Source: Pseudomonadota bacterium
Lineage (GTDB): Bacteria > Chloroflexota > UBA5177
NCBI GenBank assembly: GCA_021324655.1
Contig: JAJPIP010000061.1
Span: 1 to 64,000 of the forward strand
Direction: 5' to 3'
Length of the DNA stretch: 64,000 nucleotides
Shown here: in pieces, positions 62,650 to 64,000 of the stretch
Layout: every line of letters starts with the position of its first letter
How positions within the stretch are numbered: position 1 is the first letter of the stretch
Translations under genes and position numbers: made by a program
The notes under the pieces: model-generated
Told to the model about the DNA's origin: nothing
Database searches by the model: none
Seen by the model: the letters and a program-made list of their open reading frames with translations, nothing else

Positions 62650-62740
62650 CGCGCCACCACCGCGTCCACGCTGCACGAATCTTGCACATTCCGAGATACG
62701 GCCATCGGGCCGTACAACGACCGAAAGAGGAGCGTGACAC

Positions 62741-63190
62741 ATGGCAGACCGTAATGCCACAGTCGTGTGGACGGGAACTTTAACCGAAGGACAGGGCGAA
62801 CTGTCAACGCAGAGCGGCGCGCTCGATCACGCACCCGTGACATGGGCTTCTCGCATGGAGGCGCCAGCCGGGAAAACGAGCCCGGAAGAGCTACTGGCCG
62901 CGGCCGAGGCCGAGTGCTACGCCATGGGGCTCGTGAATTTGCTGAAGACGGAAGGCCACCCGGCAACCCGCATCGAAGTCAAGGCCACCGCGAGTATCGA
63001 GCGCGGGGACCAGGGACTGCGGATTACCACCATGAGCCTCGACGTGTCGGGGGACGTCCCAGGTATCGACCAGCACCAGTTTAACCAGTACGCGGACCGT
63101 TCGGAGCAGTCGTGCCCGGTGAGCAACGCCTTACGCGGCAACGTCAAGATTTCCGTCAACGCGCGGCTCACTGAACCCGCGGGACGGTAA
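62741..63190 (+). CDS. OsmC family peroxiredoxin
   Basis: A 149-residue protein of the OsmC/Ohr fold that detoxifies organic hydroperoxides. It has the two reactive cysteines: one in AAAEAECYAMGLV and one in SEQSCPVSNAL, about 60 residues apart, with ETGLWT-like TWASRMEAP before. OsmC rather than Ohr subtype by its N-terminal WTGTLTEGQGELS. The upstream gap has a possible TTGCAC hexamer near 62682, without a clear -10. Confidence 0.9.
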   Translation: MADRNATVVWTGTLTEGQGELSTQSGALDHAPVTWASRMEAPAGKTSPEELLAAAEAECYAMGLVNLLKTEGHPATRIEVKATASIERGDQGLRITTMSLDVSGDVPGIDQHQFNQYADRSEQSCPVSNALRGNVKISVNARLTEPAGR

Positions 63191-63370
63191 TTCTCGACGC
63201 TCCGCGCGCTCGCCGGGACGTGTCGGGAGCGTCGCGCCACGCAAGCGCGGGCTCCCGAGCCTCGGGTCGAAGTCGGGCGATAACCATCTCCTCTTGTGGC
63301 CCTGAATCTGCTCAGTGGGCAAGACGATCGCGGCGCGGGCGTGTCGCCTACCTCAGCGCGGGAGACGTAG

Positions 63371-63775
63371 ATGGACCTGGATGTCGATGCACCCAGGCTC
63401 GACATCGGATTGGCATTCGCCGGATCCATCTTGATGTTCATCGGATGGGTTCTCGCATTGGTTCCTGCGTTTCGATTGAAGACCCATCCTGAGATCGTCG
63501 TTCCGCTCGTGATCGCCGTCATCGCGTTTGGCGTTGTCCTGATTCCCGCGGGCCTTCAGTTTCTGGGTGAACCGGGTCGAAGAAGGGGCGTGAGTGTCGT
63601 CTTTGCCTCACTGGTGCCGGCGGCTCTGCTCTTCATCCTCGTCGTGGTCTTCTTCCCGCTGCAACCCGGCTTCCGCGCCCTCGCCATCGTCGCCGAGTTC
63701 CTCGGGCTGGCGGGCTACGGCTGGGCGTTCTACAACTACGGACGCGACACGTCGAGCCGTCAGAGCCGGCTATAG
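63371..63775 (+). CDS. Four-helix membrane protein, unknown
   Basis: A 134-residue protein with four hydrophobic helices (about residues 12-32, 42-62, 76-95, 102-121) and an Arg/Ser-rich tail. No family recognised. The 3' end overlaps the convergent NRAMP-like gene by six bases. In the 180-base gap before it I see no clear promoter or RNA. Confidence 0.65.
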   Translation: MDLDVDAPRLDIGLAFAGSILMFIGWVLALVPAFRLKTHPEIVVPLVIAVIAFGVVLIPAGLQFLGEPGRRRGVSVVFASLVPAALLFILVVVFFPLQPGFRALAIVAEFLGLAGYGWAFYNYGRDTSSRQSRL

Positions 63776-64000
63776 TCCGGCGCCAAACTGCTCCCAGAGG
63801 AAGTACACGCTGATCGCGGCGATGAGCAGAGCCGTGAACCATCCGACCGCCGTCAGCGCCTTGCCGATGGGATGATCCGACATGACACGGTGATCGCGCG
63901 CCACGATCAACAAGAAGGCCAGACTAATCGGGGTTCCGATGCCGCCGACAATGCCGGAGACGAACAGAAGCTGGATGGCAGAAATGCCCAGATATGAAAC
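63770..64000 (-). CDS. NRAMP divalent-metal transporter, C-terminal part
   Basis: A gene that runs off the right edge. The 76 codons present read like the end of an NRAMP/MntH transporter: VSGIVGGIGTPISLAFLLIVA, then HRVMSDHPIGKALTAVGWF, then a final helix and FLWEQF. NRAMP proteins carry Mn2+ or Fe2+ with protons. The stop overlaps the convergent membrane-protein gene. The catalytic helices lie outside the window. Confidence 0.8.
   Translation of the reverse strand, partial: VSYLGISAIQLLFVSGIVGGIGTPISLAFLLIVARDHRVMSDHPIGKALTAVGWFTALLIAAISVYFLWEQFGAGL

Overview
The window comes from a high-GC bacterial chromosome with densely packed, often overlapping genes. It contains one RNase P RNA, two tRNAs with encoded CCA ends, housekeeping genes (dnaN, def, ndk, nth, plsX) and no phage, insertion sequence, CRISPR or plasmid gene. 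GTG and TTG starts are common, and several regulator genes seem to have leaderless transcripts. The mix of family members (Imm-5-like, TIGR03083, DUF6582, AIM24, NYN-LOTUS, an AroK-AroB fusion, a TrpE-TrpG fusion) suggests a Terrabacteria-type lineage such as Chloroflexota or Dormibacterota, probably from soil. No marker in the window fixes the phylum.

Layout. 1-10 kb: tRNA-Gly, secreted proteins, a tandem cupredoxin coupled to a GGDEF/EAL protein, GrpB, a TIGR03083 enzyme, tRNA-Phe, an immunity-like protein and an M20 peptidase. 9.9-11.7 kb: rnpB and a cysteine desulfurase. 11.7-21.5 kb: one minus-strand aromatic supraoperon, aroF-tyrA-aroA-aroE-aroC-aroKB-aroQ-aroH-trpEG, in which every junction is a short overlap. 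It carries every step from DAHP to chorismate plus the first Tyr and Trp branch enzymes. 21.5-31.5 kb: an AhpD-like gene divergent from a TetR gene, an NYN protein, dnaN, dacA, AIM24, an ECF sigma operon and small enzymes. 31.5-35 kb: ALDH, def, msrA. 35.1-42.8 kb: a polysaccharide cluster (three GT4 enzymes, a YbhN/AglD2-like membrane protein, two O-antigen-ligase proteins) followed upstream by ndk. 42.9-48.5 kb: lipoprotein peptidase, BNR propeller, TauE/SafE transporter, ChrB-like and SLT proteins. 48.5-56.9 kb: a leucine-catabolic operon (mccB, a 50-residue membrane protein, methylglutaconyl-CoA hydratase, mccA, HMG-CoA lyase) with plsX at its head and nth at its tail. 57-64 kb: nucleoside hydrolase, dienelactone hydrolase, an aldolase/SDR fusion, a sulfotransferase/YdjC pair, OsmC and the C-terminus of an NRAMP transporter.

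The most striking element lies just before aroF, at 21249-21465 on the minus strand. A strong ribosome-binding site opens a 36-codon leader reading frame whose last six codons read Cys-Tyr-Tyr-Trp-Trp-Thr. It is followed by a hairpin that begins on the leader's stop codon, then by a 12-bp GC-rich hairpin with a U-tract. This has the layout of a ribosome-mediated attenuator. Its control codons, Tyr and Trp, match exactly the two terminal branches encoded in the operon (tyrA and trpEG); no Phe-branch gene is present. It would place the whole common aromatic pathway under dual Tyr/Trp translation-sensing control.

All functions are inferred from recognisable motifs and family resemblance in the translated sequence. 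No search or folding program was run.
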